From positions 1-64,000 of the forward strand of contig CAMYII010000085.1 in the NCBI GenBank assembly GCA_947258385.1: DNA of 64,000 nucleotides. The letters are read 5' to 3'. Every line of letters starts with the position of its first letter. Position 1 is the stretch's first letter. The notes beneath the pieces are model-generated. The model was not told the origin of the DNA. It saw only the letters and a program-made list of their open reading frames with translations, and did not search any database. Below are positions 16,331 to 25,828 of this stretch, piece after piece. The position numbers were made by a program, and so were the translations under genes. The DNA is from Acidiferrobacterales bacterium. Lineage in GTDB: Bacteria; Pseudomonadota; Gammaproteobacteria; Acidiferrobacterales; SZUA-150.

Positions 16331-17386
16331 TCAAACCGGGTGCCCTCCCCGCCTGCTCAATCCGGTCGCACGCCCCAGACCGAACATCAGATTCATGTTT
16401 TCCACCCCCACTTGCGCGCCGCCTTTGCCCAGACTGTCCAGGACGCTGAATACAACGATCCGGCCCCGTTCCTCGTCCACGTCCAGGCCGATGTAACAAT
16501 AGTTCGTGCCCGCGACCGCGCTGACCCAGGGGTAGGGCCGGTATTGCCAGGACGCGTTGTCTTCCTTGGGACAATCATAAATCTTGATGAACTCATCGTC
16601 CCGGTAAAAATCCCGATAGAACTCCAGCAGCGCATCGCGCGTGATGCTTCGCCTGGGAAAGGCGTAACACACATCCAGTATGCCGCGCACGATAGGCACA
16701 TAAACCGGCGTAAAATGCACGCTCACCTGTTTATTGGCGAGCAGAGAGAGCTCCTGTTCCATCTCATAGGTATGGCGATGGTTCACCACGTTGTAGGCGA
16801 CGATGTTGTTGCCGATTTCCGGATGATGCGCCGCACGTGACAATTCCGCGCCGGCGCCGGCGGTGCCCGACAGGCCGTTGACCACGAGCTTGCGTTCATC
16901 GACGAGGTCGTGTTTGAGCAGCGGCGCCAGACCCAGAATGGCGGCCGATGAAAAACAACCCGGATTGCCCACGATCCGCGAGCCTTTGACCTCGTCGCCA
17001 TGCAATTCCGTAATGCCATAGACGGCTTCCTCTGCCAGGGACCATTGGCTGTGCGCCATGCCGTAGACGGCTTCCCAGGTCTCGCGGTCATTGAGCCGGA
17101 ACGCCGCGCCAAGATCGATGACTTTAGCGCCCATCTCCACGACGCGGGCGGCGGCATCCAGTGACGCGCCGGTCGGCAATGCCAGGAACGCCACGTCACA
17201 GGGCGTGATCTCATCGGAATGAATTAAACGCAACCCCAGGCCGTAAAGATTAGGGTGGTGTTCCTCAATCGGGCCCGGATTACGGCTGGCCAGCCACGCA
17301 ATTTCGGCCTCGGGATGCTCCAGCAATACCCGCAGGGCTTCCCCTCCCATATAGCCGGTCGCGCCAAAGATACCCACCTTGATCAT
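16331..17386 (-). CDS. argC: N-acetyl-gamma-glutamyl-phosphate reductase
   Basis: A 351-residue NADPH-dependent reductase of arginine synthesis, acting in the cytoplasm on N-acetylglutamyl-5-phosphate. It has the N-terminal Rossmann motif GIFGATGYMGGEALR, the catalytic Cys in GNPGCFSS (~150), SGTAGAGAE, and the His-containing HFTPVYVPIVRGI segment (~235). Length and order are normal for ArgC. It begins right after the accessory/core border and has no argininosynthesis neighbours in the window. It may be the first resident chromosomal gene left of the exosortase and nif regions. Confidence 0.93.
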   Translation of the reverse strand: MIKVGIFGATGYMGGEALRVLLEHPEAEIAWLASRNPGPIEEHHPNLYGLGLRLIHSDEITPCDVAFLALPTGASLDAAARVVEMGAKVIDLGAAFRLNDRETWEAVYGMAHSQWSLAEEAVYGITELHGDEVKGSRIVGNPGCFSSAAILGLAPLLKHDLVDERKLVVNGLSGTAGAGAELSRAAHHPEIGNNIVAYNVVNHRHTYEMEQELSLLANKQVSVHFTPVYVPIVRGILDVCYAFPRRSITRDALLEFYRDFYRDDEFIKIYDCPKEDNASWQYRPYPWVSAVAGTNYCYIGLDVDEERGRIVVFSVLDSLGKGGAQVGVENMNLMFGLGRATGLSRRGGHPV

Positions 17387-17715
17387 CGCTTACCCTCACT
17401 CGCAATCTCTGTCTGTGTCATGCTCAGCAAAATTGGAAAAACAGGCACGGAGTCGAACGATTGGTTCGACTATCCATTTGGCCTGAGTCTCATTAAGTAA
17501 ACGGTCCATCGCCTGCCCGGCCCCGCTGTGCTCCCCCGACAGCCTCCCATTGTGCCGGGAAATCGTATCACACGGTGTGCGGGGATGGGACGCTCCGCCC
17601 CCCACCATTCTTCCGTCTGCACCGAATCTGCATGAATCTTTCACCGAATTTGTGCACCTCCGTCACCGGCCCTGCAAAGCGTCCGGCCATACTGACAAGA
17701 AACGAGGAGGCCGAT
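17387..17715. other. Divergent intergenic region argC / VIT gene
   Basis: About 330 bases separating argC (minus) from the exosortase operon (plus). It holds a perfect eight-base-pair hairpin (AGTCGAAC-gattg-GTTCGACT, 17451-17471) without a T-run. The reading frame of the downstream gene stays open to 17575, but GAGGAGG at 17703-17709 marks 17716 as the real start. Confidence 0.5.
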
Positions 17716-20154
17716 ATGACAGCAAATCATACGATCGAGAATACAGACACACGCGGCTGGAAAATCGGACGTGCGCTGTCGAGCTTTTACATCTTGACCT
17801 TCGGTGTACTGCTGCCTCTGATCACCCTGTTCGTGGAGCTGAAGTGGGCCTGGTGTGCCGGCGTGTTCTTCGACCCCATTCCCAGCGCGGCCCATGTTCT
17901 GATGGTCGGTGTCGTGCCCATCGCCAATCTGCTCGGCTGGTGGGTGAGCTTCACACGCCGTGACCGGTATCTGCGCAGCGTACTGTTCCTGAACGGCATC
18001 GCGCTCGGCGTCGCCGCCTTCTACACTATTTTATTTTTGCCCATCACCCCCCTCGCCTTCCTGGCGCTGGTATTCTGGATCGGCATCCTGCCGCTGGCGC
18101 CGTTGCTGTCGTTCATCGCCGCCATCATATGTCGCGTGGCGTTGCACAGAACCGCTTCGCCTGAGGCGGTAAAACCGCGTTTCGACTTCAGCCTGGGGAT
18201 TGCGGCCGCGCTCGTCATCATCGTCGGCGTGGAGCTTCCGGCCACGCTGACGCGTATCGGCATACAGATGGCGGCCTCGCACGAGCATGAGCAGCAATTG
18301 CGCGGGGTCCGGTTGTTACGCACTATCGGTAATCAGGACCTCATGCTGCGCGCCTGTTATCAACGCCCCGGCCGTACCACGGACATGATCTCGTTTCTGA
18401 CCAACTGGGGCGTTGATCCCATTTCCCCCGATGCGGCGCGGCGGGTGTATTACCGCGTGACCGGCGAGGCCTTCAATGCCGTTCCCCCTCCCGCCTTTGG
18501 CTGGCGCGGGGATACGGGTCCGACCGACCTATTTCCCCTTGATGCCGAGCAGGGCAGCGACGCCGTTGGTGGGCGGCTGAAAGGGGTGCGTCTGAACAGC
18601 TCCGTCTTCGACGGCAGTATCGACGCCGATGCCGCGCTGAGCTATCTCGAATGGACATTGGAATTCAGCAATGATTCGCCGCGCCTTGCCGAGGGCCGCG
18701 CCCAGATCGGCCTGCCGCCCGGCGCGGTGGTATCGCGCGTCACCCTGTGGATCAACGGCGAGGAGCGTGAAGCCGCCTTCGCTGGTCGGGCACAGACCCG
18801 TCGGGCCTACCAGCAGGTGGTGAGCCGACAACGCGACCCCATCCTGGTCACCACCGCCGGAGCCGATACCGTGCTGTTACAGCTCTATCCCATCCCGGTG
18901 AACGGCAACATGAAGGCGCGCATCGGCATCACCGCCCCGCTGTTGCTGGCCGAGGCGGAACAGGGCGTATTGCGCCTGCCCTACTTCAAGGAACGCAATT
19001 TCAATATCGACCCGCGGTTCCAACACGCCTTATGGCTCGAATCCGACGCGGCAATCAGCAGCGAACACGCGTCACTGTTATCTGAACGTACTAAGACGGC
19101 CGCCACGGCCTTGCGCGGGACACTCGATAACGCCGTGTTGCACGCCACGAATGCCGCCGTGCGGGTGTCGCGCGACAGCCGCATCACGCAAACCCATGCC
19201 ATCGACACCAAGGCGGCACGACAGACGCTGGTGCAACAGACTGTCGTTCATCGAGACACCTCACTCAAAGGCGTGGTCATGGTCGTCGACGGCTCCAAGT
19301 CCATGCGCCCGGCGATCGCCGAACTGAGCGAGGCCATCCGCGGACTTCCCGAAGACCTCCGGTTTTCACTGCTACTGGCCAGCGATGAGGTCCGCGAAAT
19401 TGTCCCCGCTCTGCAAACAGGAACCGCGGAACTCTATCAACGCGCCGCCGAGCAGCTTCGAAAAGAAAAATTCACCGGCGGCGTCGATAACACGCCAGCG
19501 CTGGAAAGGGCCTGGTCATTGGCCGCCCAACTCCCCAACACCGCCGTGTTGTGGGTGCACGGGCCGCAGCCGGTGACGCTGCATTCGGTCGAAACCCTGC
19601 GTCAACACTGGCGTCGGCGGCCGGCTGGTCCGGTAGTATACGACTTCCCCGTTAGCGCTGCCGTCAACCGCATCGTCGAACAGCTCGACGGCGTCTCCCA
19701 AATAAAAACCGTGCCCCGCATCGGCAGCCTAAGCGATGATCTGTCGCGTCAATTTGCGCTATGGGGCGGTGAACGTCAGCAGCTCACGGTTTCACGCTCC
19801 GTTGCTCCCGCGCACTCCAGCAAACCGGCCGGCCGCCGAACCTCGGACCACCTGGTCCGCCTGTGGGCTTACGATGGCATCATGGCGCTGAGCGCCGAAG
19901 ACAAAAAAGACTCGACGCGGCGCGCCATCGCGCTGGCCACGCGCTATCAATTGGTCACGCCGGTCAGCGGGGCGGTGGTCTTGGAGACCCAGCAGCAGTA
20001 CAAGGACGCCGGGCTGCAGCCGGTATCGGAGGGTACGGTGCCCACGATTCCCGAACCGCAAACCTGGCTGCTGATCATCGCCACCTGTCTGGTACTGGCC
20101 TGGGTGTTTTACCACCAGCGCAGAATTCCGGTCGTCGCGCGGAGATGGGCATGA
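17716..20154 (+). CDS. Membrane VIT/VWA protein with PEP-CTERM-like tail
   Basis: A protein of 812 residues. An N-terminal block of about six hydrophobic helices (~20-215: LTFGVLLPLITLFVEL, VLMVGVVPIANLLGWWV and others) is followed by a large extracytoplasmic part: a VIT (inter-alpha-trypsin) domain (~280-440; ARTRRAYQQVV-like end) and a von Willebrand A domain with MIDAS start VVDGSKSMRP (~520). The C-terminus is a sorting-signal look-alike: IPEPQTW, a hydrophobic helix, then basic residues (HQRR ... RR). The next gene, an exosortase, overlaps the stop by four bases, so it is probably the dedicated sortase for this one protein. Function of the protein itself is unknown. Confidence 0.8.
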   Translation: MTANHTIENTDTRGWKIGRALSSFYILTFGVLLPLITLFVELKWAWCAGVFFDPIPSAAHVLMVGVVPIANLLGWWVSFTRRDRYLRSVLFLNGIALGVAAFYTILFLPITPLAFLALVFWIGILPLAPLLSFIAAIICRVALHRTASPEAVKPRFDFSLGIAAALVIIVGVELPATLTRIGIQMAASHEHEQQLRGVRLLRTIGNQDLMLRACYQRPGRTTDMISFLTNWGVDPISPDAARRVYYRVTGEAFNAVPPPAFGWRGDTGPTDLFPLDAEQGSDAVGGRLKGVRLNSSVFDGSIDADAALSYLEWTLEFSNDSPRLAEGRAQIGLPPGAVVSRVTLWINGEEREAAFAGRAQTRRAYQQVVSRQRDPILVTTAGADTVLLQLYPIPVNGNMKARIGITAPLLLAEAEQGVLRLPYFKERNFNIDPRFQHALWLESDAAISSEHASLLSERTKTAATALRGTLDNAVLHATNAAVRVSRDSRITQTHAIDTKAARQTLVQQTVVHRDTSLKGVVMVVDGSKSMRPAIAELSEAIRGLPEDLRFSLLLASDEVREIVPALQTGTAELYQRAAEQLRKEKFTGGVDNTPALERAWSLAAQLPNTAVLWVHGPQPVTLHSVETLRQHWRRRPAGPVVYDFPVSAAVNRIVEQLDGVSQIKTVPRIGSLSDDLSRQFALWGGERQQLTVSRSVAPAHSSKPAGRRTSDHLVRLWAYDGIMALSAEDKKDSTRRAIALATRYQLVTPVSGAVVLETQQQYKDAGLQPVSEGTVPTIPEPQTWLLIIATCLVLAWVFYHQRRIPVVARRWA

Positions 20155-20960
20155 ACAGGTTCTTCGCCCGCTATCAAGACCACATCGTATCGCTGTGCAG
20201 CGTGCTCGCGCTGTGGCCGGTCTTCCACTGGTATGCGCTGCGCATGTTCGACGGCTCGGACGAGAGTTTCGGGCTGCTGGCGCTGATCACTGCCTTGGGA
20301 TTTATACTGAGCCACCGGTGCGCCAAGGAAGGCGAGAGCATACCGCTGAAATCCATCACGATACTGCTCGGCGTTTATATCCTTGGCTATTTCTTCCTGC
20401 CGCCTATCCTGCGCGCGGCGATCGCGGTCACCTTGCTGGGTCTACTGCTCTCGCGACGCTACCTGGGGCGGCACCTTCACGTGGGCCTGTGGGGACTGCT
20501 GTTGTTATCCCTGCCGGTAGTGGCCTCCATGCAATTTTATTTGGGCTATCCGCTACGCTGGCTCGTCGGCCAGCTGGCGGCACGGCTGTTACAGCTCAAC
20601 GGCCTCGCCGTCACCCACGCGGGGGCCGTGCTGAACTGGCCGGGCGGCACGGTGGCCATCGATGCCCCGTGCAGCGGTATCAAGATGCTGTGGTTTGGCT
20701 TGTATCTCAGCGTCACCCTTGCCTGTGTGTATCGACTGGATACGATGAAACTCCTTGGTTTGAGTACCCTGACGGTATTAGTGATCATCGCCGCCAACAC
20801 CTTGCGCGCGACCACACTGTTCTATATCGAATCGGGGCTCATTGCCACGCCCGCCTGGACACACGACGGCGCCGGGGTGCTGATGTTTTTGCTCGCCGCC
20901 GCCGCTATCGTCTGGCTCGCCGGCAGACTAAGGACGCGTCAAATGCCATGCAGCGCCTGA
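20151..20960 (+). CDS. Exosortase (single-target type)
   Basis: A 269-residue polytopic membrane protein with the three exosortase catalytic residues in order: Cys in APCSGIKMLW (~180), Arg in NTLRATTLF (~222) and His in THDGAGV (~242). The start overlaps the previous stop as ATGA, with GGAG six bases upstream. Exosortases cleave PEP-CTERM tails and transfer the protein during export; the only such tail seen nearby is on the preceding VIT protein. The setting resembles known systems in which one exosortase serves one neighbouring membrane protein. The exact subfamily cannot be fixed by eye. Confidence 0.82.
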   Translation: MNRFFARYQDHIVSLCSVLALWPVFHWYALRMFDGSDESFGLLALITALGFILSHRCAKEGESIPLKSITILLGVYILGYFFLPPILRAAIAVTLLGLLLSRRYLGRHLHVGLWGLLLLSLPVVASMQFYLGYPLRWLVGQLAARLLQLNGLAVTHAGAVLNWPGGTVAIDAPCSGIKMLWFGLYLSVTLACVYRLDTMKLLGLSTLTVLVIIAANTLRATTLFYIESGLIATPAWTHDGAGVLMFLLAAAAIVWLAGRLRTRQMPCSA

Positions 20961-21460
20961 TGCCTTACTTGTTACTGTGTCTGCTTGCCGCGACGCTGCC
21001 GCTGTTGCCGAGCACCTCACTGTCCACCACCCACGCTGTTCCCTTTCCCGGCTGGCCGGCGAGTCTCGGGGACCGTTCCCTCAGTCCTGTAGCGCTGACC
21101 GAGCGGGAACGGCATTTTACCAGGCACTTTCCGGGTAAGATCCAGCGCTTCACCGATGGTCAACGCGAATACATCATCCGCTGGGTGACACGGCCCACAC
21201 GCAAGCTGCACCCCGCCAGTGACTGCCTGCGCGGCGTGGGCTATACCATAAAACCCCTGGCCATCGACGCACAGCACCACGGCGCGACGTGGAGCACCTT
21301 CCATGCCATCAAGGACAATGAAACCTTGCGCGTCTACGAAAGAATTTATGACGATCACAGCAACACCTGGACCGACACATCCGCCTGGTACTGGTCGGCA
21401 TTGCTTGGCAATACCACCGGCCCCTGGTGGTCAGTGACGATTGCGGAGAAAATCCGCTAA
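20948..21460 (+). CDS. Exosortase-associated exported protein
   Basis: A 170-residue protein overlapping the exosortase end by 13 bases. It has an N-terminal signal-type helix (LMPYLLLCLLAATLPLLP) and a soluble domain with a conserved-looking Cys motif (LHPASDCLRGVGYTI, ~90) and a Trp-rich end (WYWSALLGNTTGPWW). Its position and layout recall EpsI-like partners of exosortases. Likely periplasmic and part of the same sorting system; its role is not known. Confidence 0.65.
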   Translation: MQRLMPYLLLCLLAATLPLLPSTSLSTTHAVPFPGWPASLGDRSLSPVALTERERHFTRHFPGKIQRFTDGQREYIIRWVTRPTRKLHPASDCLRGVGYTIKPLAIDAQHHGATWSTFHAIKDNETLRVYERIYDDHSNTWTDTSAWYWSALLGNTTGPWWSVTIAEKIR

Positions 21461-21482
21461 AAGAGAAAAGTAGTAACGCCCC

Positions 21483-22769
21483 TCACCCCACCGCCGCCTT
21501 GCGCAGGCCGTTGTCGCGAACGGCGTCCGGACATACGTATTTGACCTCGCCGTCTCCGCCTATCGCCTTCTCGTCGACCACGCACCGCGCCACATCGGGC
21601 CGGGAAGGCAGCTCGAACATCGTCCGTCGCAGCACTTGCTCCAAAACGCCGCGCAGCCCGCGCGCCCCGGTACCGCGCTCTAAGGCCTTGCGGGCAATCG
21701 CGGTCAGGGCCTCGGGCGTAAACTCCAATTCCTTCTCATCGTAGGCAAACAGCTTGCGGTACTGTCGCACCAGCGCGTTGCGCGGTTCGGTGAGTATCCG
21801 CACCAGGGCCGCTTCGTCGAGCGCCTCCAGCGGCGCAATGACAGGGAACCGGCCGATGAACTCTGGGATCAATCCGAACCGTCGCAAGTCCTGCGGGCGG
21901 GTCTCGGCCAGCAGCTCGCTCACGCCGAACTTGGCCGCCGCGCTCACGACCGGCGCGCTGAAGCCGATGCCGTTCGGACCCGGCGCGTGCCTCCTGGCCA
22001 CCACGTCTTCCAGCCCGGCAAAGGCGCCGCCGGCGATAAACAGAATATTGCGGGTGTCGATCACCGCCTCCGCGCCGCTGTCGCGACCCTGGCCCTTTTT
22101 ATTGAGCCCGGCCTGCGTGCCTTCCACCAGCTTGAGCAGCGCCTGTTGCACCCCCTCACCGGAGACGTCCCGCACCACGTTCGGCGATTCCGAGCTACGG
22201 GCCAGTTTGTCCACTTCATCGATGTAGACTATGCCCCACTCCGCGCGCCCGACATCGCCCTCGGCGACATCCAGCAGCCGCACAAGGATGCTTTCCACAT
22301 CATCGCCCACGTAGCCCGCTTGTGTGAGCGTGGTCGCGTCGGCGACCGCGAACGGCACGTCCAGGATGCGCGCCAGCGTGCTGGCCAGCAGCGTCTTGCC
22401 GGTGCCCGAGGGGCCGAGCAGCAGCACGTTGGATTTGTCCAGCTCCACATTATCGCTGTCCGCGCACACGCGCCGCTCGGCGCTCTGGTCCCGCAAGCGC
22501 TTGTAGTGGTTGTAGACGGCGACGCTCAGAATCTCCTTGGCGAGCTCCTGACCGATGACGTAACGGTCCAGCCGTTGCTTGATCTCCGCCGGCGTGAGCA
22601 GGCGCTCGTGCACCCGCGCGAGCGAACGCTTGCGGCCCCAGCTGCCCACCACCTGGTTGGCCAGCACGACGCAGGCCTCGCAGATGTGGCCGTCCGCACC
22701 CGATATCAGCGGCGTACCGGGCACCTGAGTGATGCCACAGAATGAACAATAGGCATGCGCTTCAGCCAT
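21483..22769 (-). CDS. clpX2: ClpX-like AAA+ unfoldase of the nif cluster
   Basis: A 428-residue ClpX paralogue. It has the N-terminal four-Cys zinc domain (CSFCG ... CEAC), Walker A GPSGTGKT (~117), Walker B VYIDEVDK (~180), the ESILVRLL and RDVSGEGVQQALLKLVEG segments and the sensor region LIPEFIGRFPV (~305). No clpP or tig is nearby, and the gene closes the nifU-to-nifM operon, overlapping nifM by eight bases. The same arrangement (nifM followed by a second clpX) exists in Azotobacter vinelandii. A specialised role in turnover of nitrogenase assembly factors such as NifB/NifEN is plausible. Confidence 0.9.
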   Translation of the reverse strand: MAEAHAYCSFCGITQVPGTPLISGADGHICEACVVLANQVVGSWGRKRSLARVHERLLTPAEIKQRLDRYVIGQELAKEILSVAVYNHYKRLRDQSAERRVCADSDNVELDKSNVLLLGPSGTGKTLLASTLARILDVPFAVADATTLTQAGYVGDDVESILVRLLDVAEGDVGRAEWGIVYIDEVDKLARSSESPNVVRDVSGEGVQQALLKLVEGTQAGLNKKGQGRDSGAEAVIDTRNILFIAGGAFAGLEDVVARRHAPGPNGIGFSAPVVSAAAKFGVSELLAETRPQDLRRFGLIPEFIGRFPVIAPLEALDEAALVRILTEPRNALVRQYRKLFAYDEKELEFTPEALTAIARKALERGTGARGLRGVLEQVLRRTMFELPSRPDVARCVVDEKAIGGDGEVKYVCPDAVRDNGLRKAAVG

Positions 22770-23639
22770 GTCTCTCTCCCCCCGTGTTTGCCTTGCCGTG
22801 GGAGACCAGCCCGGCCAGCCAGGAACGCTGACACATGCGGCGGCCCCGTTTTTTCAGGATCTCGCGGATGCGCGGACGCGCTTCCTTCAAAGAAATGGGC
22901 CCGGCGGGATGCACCGCCTCGCACAACAGCAGATGAAAGCCCAGCGAGGATTCGATCGTCTCGCTGACCCGGCCGGGCGAAAGCGAAAACAATGCCATGT
23001 CCAGCTCCGGGTAGAGCTGGCCGCGCGGCAACTGGCCCAGCAGCCCGCCCTGCATCGCGGTGGGGCACTCGGAATATTTTTGCGCCTGCTCGGCGAAGCG
23101 CTTCGGCTTGCGGCGCACGCGTTGGGCGATGGTCTCGATGCGCGCCAAGGCCGCTGCGCGGCGGTTCTCCGGGAAGTCGGGATTGATGGTGATCAGGATA
23201 TGGCGCGCAGTGCGTGTCTCGGGTTTGTGGAAGCGGTGCTTGTGCATATGATAATAGATCGTGATATCCACATCGCCCACCGTGGCCGCCCGCGATCCCA
23301 CCCGCTCCAACACCGCCTCGACCTTGAGCTCGCGATGCAGCGCGGCGCGCAGGCCGGCGACATCGATCCCGTTGCGCGTCAAGTCATCGAGAAACTCCTC
23401 CGGCCCGGAATAGCGCGCCTCGATTTGCGCCAGCGCCGATTCCACCACCGGCTCAGGCACGAGGAGCCCAGCACCAGCAACTCCAACTCTTGCTGCCTGC
23501 GCGCCAGCCGCCTGGCTTCTTCGAGGCGCGCCGGCTCCAGCTCAGCGGGCGGCGTCTCGAATCGCCCCAATGCCACGCGCAGGATCTGATACCGCAGCTC
23601 CGGCGTGGTCTCTAGCGGCAAGCCGGCGGCCGAGGTCAT
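22762..23639 (-). pseudogene. nifM: nifM with a frameshift (PpiC-type prolyl isomerase)
   Basis: NifM helps NifH reach its active fold. The N-terminal part (LPLETTPELRYQILRVALGRF ... RRQQELELLVLG) is in the frame starting at 23639. The rest (VPEPVVESALAQIEARY, then the PPIase domain RHILITINPDFPEN ... GGLLGQLPRGQLYPELD) is one base out of frame. The break lies at about 23455-23475. Joined, it makes a normal NifM of about 290 residues. The start overlaps nifZ (ATGA), and the end overlaps clpX. Because NifM is usually needed for NifH maturation and everything else looks intact, a base-calling error is at least as likely as a real mutation. Confidence 0.82.
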
Positions 23640-24121
23640 TCCCGGCCTCCCGTGGCGCGGCGCAGGGTTCCACCCTGAGCCGGTGCCAACACTTGCGCTA
23701 ATGCCGATTCGGGGACCTGCAGCGTGCGCCCGGGGAAACGCACGTGATAAACCGGTCCCCCCGGAACATCACGCAGCACCTTCAGTATTTCGCCCTCGTC
23801 GCCGGGCCGCACGATGACCTCGCCGTTGATGGCCAGGGGCACCTGCGCGCTGACCTTTTCACGAAATTCAAACCGGGTGGACACCCAGGGCGCGTCCACG
23901 GGGATGAGCTCCTCTTCGCGGCAACCCACCAGCACATTGGCGTCGAGAAAGTGCACGCTGTAGATAATATAATCCTGGAGGTAGGTACCGATGTTTTGCA
24001 CATGCCCCACACTGCCGCGTCGAACGAGCAGGGTGCCCGTCTCCATGCCCGGATAGGTGCCGTCATTGCGGACATTGCGGACCACCCTCACCTCGTCGCC
24101 GTAATCATATCGCGGTCGCAT
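23636..24121 (-). CDS. nifZ: NifZ, P-cluster maturation factor
   Basis: A 161-residue NifZ. The family core GDEVRVVRNVRNDGTYPG ... GSVGHVQNIGTYLQD YIIYSVHFL is followed by a second beta-rich module (FRPGDEGEIL-type: VRPGDEGEILKVL ... YHVRFPGRTLQVPE). NifZ supports formation of the second P-cluster in NifDK. It lies between nifW and nifM with eight-base and overlapping junctions. A shorter relative is encoded at 29737-30003. Confidence 0.92.
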   Translation of the reverse strand: MRPRYDYGDEVRVVRNVRNDGTYPGMETGTLLVRRGSVGHVQNIGTYLQDYIIYSVHFLDANVLVGCREEELIPVDAPWVSTRFEFREKVSAQVPLAINGEVIVRPGDEGEILKVLRDVPGGPVYHVRFPGRTLQVPESALAQVLAPAQGGTLRRATGGRE

Positions 24122-24129
24122 GCCGGCCC

Positions 24130-24453
24130 TTACTTCAGGATCTCGTCCAGCGGCACGAACGTTTGCTGGGGTTCGTGCATGTGAAAGACCTTGAACACCT
24201 TCTCCGTCATGGCGTCGGACTCCACGAAGTCCTGATAGGCCCGGGCCAACAGGCGGGCGTAGACGCCACGCCTGGCATGATCCGCTTCCGGCAGCATGTC
24301 CTTGGCCTGGGCAAGGTAGTCATGGAAGCGCTGCAGGATATGCAGCCGGTTGACCTGTACGACCTTAGGATCGTATGCGATTTCGAAATACTGCAGGAAA
24401 TCCTCGGCCGTGCTCAGTTCTTCCAGTTCTTCATTCAATGTCAGTTCCGTCAT
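24130..24453 (-). CDS. nifW: NifW, nitrogenase protection/maturation protein
   Basis: A 107-residue NifW with the usual pattern LSTAEDFLQYFEIAYDP, VNRLHILQRFHDYL and LLARAYQDFVESD AMTEKVFKVF. NifW associates with NifDK during assembly and under oxygen. It is in the nifU-clpX operon just ahead of nifZ, with GAGGGG before the ATG. Confidence 0.93.
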   Translation of the reverse strand: MTELTLNEELEELSTAEDFLQYFEIAYDPKVVQVNRLHILQRFHDYLAQAKDMLPEADHARRGVYARLLARAYQDFVESDAMTEKVFKVFHMHEPQQTFVPLDEILK

Positions 24454-24475
24454 AGCTCACCCCTCGTGGTTCAAC

Positions 24476-25003
24476 TCAGCGGGCAAGGACCTGCCCACTC
24501 CTTGCATTGACATCGGCCACGGCGTTTGCGACTTCCAATAGCGCACCGGCCCCCAGGCGGTCACTGGTATCCAGCTCCCTGACTTTGCGCAGCATCTCGC
24601 GGCCCGCCTCAAGCTGATCGAGCCTAAGGAGGAGGTAACCCGCCGCCTTCAACGCCAGCAGATAAAAGCGCACCATACCCATGGAGCGCATCGCCCCGGC
24701 CCCGAGCAACGGCATGTCCAACGCCCGCCAGTCCAAGGGAAAACCCAGGCGGTGGGCCGTCGCCCGCAGCACCCGTTGCGCGACTTCCAGGGCAAACTCG
24801 AGGCGATGCTGGTAATAGTAGAAGCGGTACAGCGCCACGAGCACGGTCAGGTCCTCCGGCGCTAACAAGAACGCCTGCAAGAGAGGCAATTCCGCCTCAC
24901 CGTCGCCGTATCGCGCAGCCGCCTGATCGATCAGACCGGCGGCACGCGCGTCCGGACGCTCGTCGAAATAAAGGTCCTGTCCTTCGAAATCCAGCAGATC
25001 CAT
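24476..25003 (-). CDS. Helical repeat protein between cysE and nifW
   Basis: A 175-residue, fully helical-looking protein with TPR-like segments (LTVLVALYRFYYYQHRLEFA, LALKAAGYLLLRLDQLEAG). It starts one base after cysE ends and is clearly part of the operon. Similar proteins stand at this position in other gammaproteobacterial nif clusters, but I cannot attach a biochemical role. A scaffold for assembly factors would fit the fold; that is inference. Confidence 0.6.
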   Translation of the reverse strand: MDLLDFEGQDLYFDERPDARAAGLIDQAAARYGDGEAELPLLQAFLLAPEDLTVLVALYRFYYYQHRLEFALEVAQRVLRATAHRLGFPLDWRALDMPLLGAGAMRSMGMVRFYLLALKAAGYLLLRLDQLEAGREMLRKVRELDTSDRLGAGALLEVANAVADVNARSGQVLAR

Positions 25004-25004
25004 A

Positions 25005-25808
25005 TCAGTCCCCCACCGCCTTGGGTAGCGTGCCGCTGTCAGTCTTCAGGTGTTCCGGCTCACACAGATCCTGCGCGTCGCAGACCTCACAATCCTCCTG
25101 CCCGAGCCCGGCGTGCACGCTTGGATCCGATATCACAAGGCGTTTTTCCAGTTCTTCGATGCGTTCCAGGAGGCAGGAAATGGCCTTGCCCACCGGATCG
25201 GGTATCAGGTGATGGTTCAGATCGATACCGTAGGGATTCAGCGCACCGGCCTCGCGCACCGACACAACCTTGCCGGGGATGCCCACCACGGTACACTCCG
25301 GCGACACATCCTTTATCACCACCGAGTTGGCCCCGACGCGGGCGTTGTCACCGATCGTGATGGGACCCAGAATCTTGGCGCCGGCGCCGACCATGACGCC
25401 GTCACCAAGCGTGGGATGGCGCCTGCCCTGGCTCCAGCTCGTACCGCCCAGGGTGACGCCGTGGTACAAGGTGACATCATCGCCGATCACCGCGGTCTCC
25501 CCGATGACGACACCCGCGCCGTGGTCGATGAAAAAACGATGGCCGATGGTCGCGCCGGGATGAATATCGATATTGGTCCACACCCGCGACAGAAACGACA
25601 GCAGCCGGGCCGGATAGCGCCAGCCCCGGCGCCACAGCCGATGCGCCAGGCGGTGCAGGATAATGGCGTGCACCCCGGGATAGGTGGTCAGTACCTCCAG
25701 CGTGGTGCGCGCCGCCGGGTCGCGCTCGAAGGTACAGGCCACGTCCGCGCGCAGTTGCGCGAACAGGCCCGGACGGGCGGGCAATTGTGATATGTGTGCT
25801 TTGGTCAT
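25005..25808 (-). CDS. cysE: Serine O-acetyltransferase, nif-associated
   Basis: Makes O-acetylserine for cysteine synthesis, here presumably to feed NifS with cysteine for Fe-S cluster assembly. Left-handed beta-helix hexapeptide repeats run through [60 protein letters not shown]. Catalytic His/Asp lie in FIDHGAG. A C-terminal extension ends in a Cys-rich piece ([10 protein letters not shown]). The frame can begin with TTG at 25832, overlapping the nifV stop, but the ATG at 25808 is taken. A cysE in this place matches A. vinelandii cysE1. Confidence 0.9.
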   Translation of the reverse strand: MTKAHISQLPARPGLFAQLRADVACTFERDPAARTTLEVLTTYPGVHAIILHRLAHRLWRRGWRYPARLLSFLSRVWTNIDIHPGATIGHRFFIDHGAGVVIGETAVIGDDVTLYHGVTLGGTSWSQGRRHPTLGDGVMVGAGAKILGPITIGDNARVGANSVVIKDVSPECTVVGIPGKVVSVREAGALNPYGIDLNHHLIPDPVGKAISCLLERIEELEKRLVISDPSVHAGLGQEDCEVCDAQDLCEPEHLKTDSGTLPKAVGD

Positions 25809-25828
25809 CGCTGTCACTGTCCGCTCGC

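Noticed and set aside
20195-21460. Long upstream extension of the small exosortase partner into the exosortase gene
   Set aside because: The extra N-terminal part is out-of-frame exosortase DNA; the signal peptide at 20948 marks the true start.
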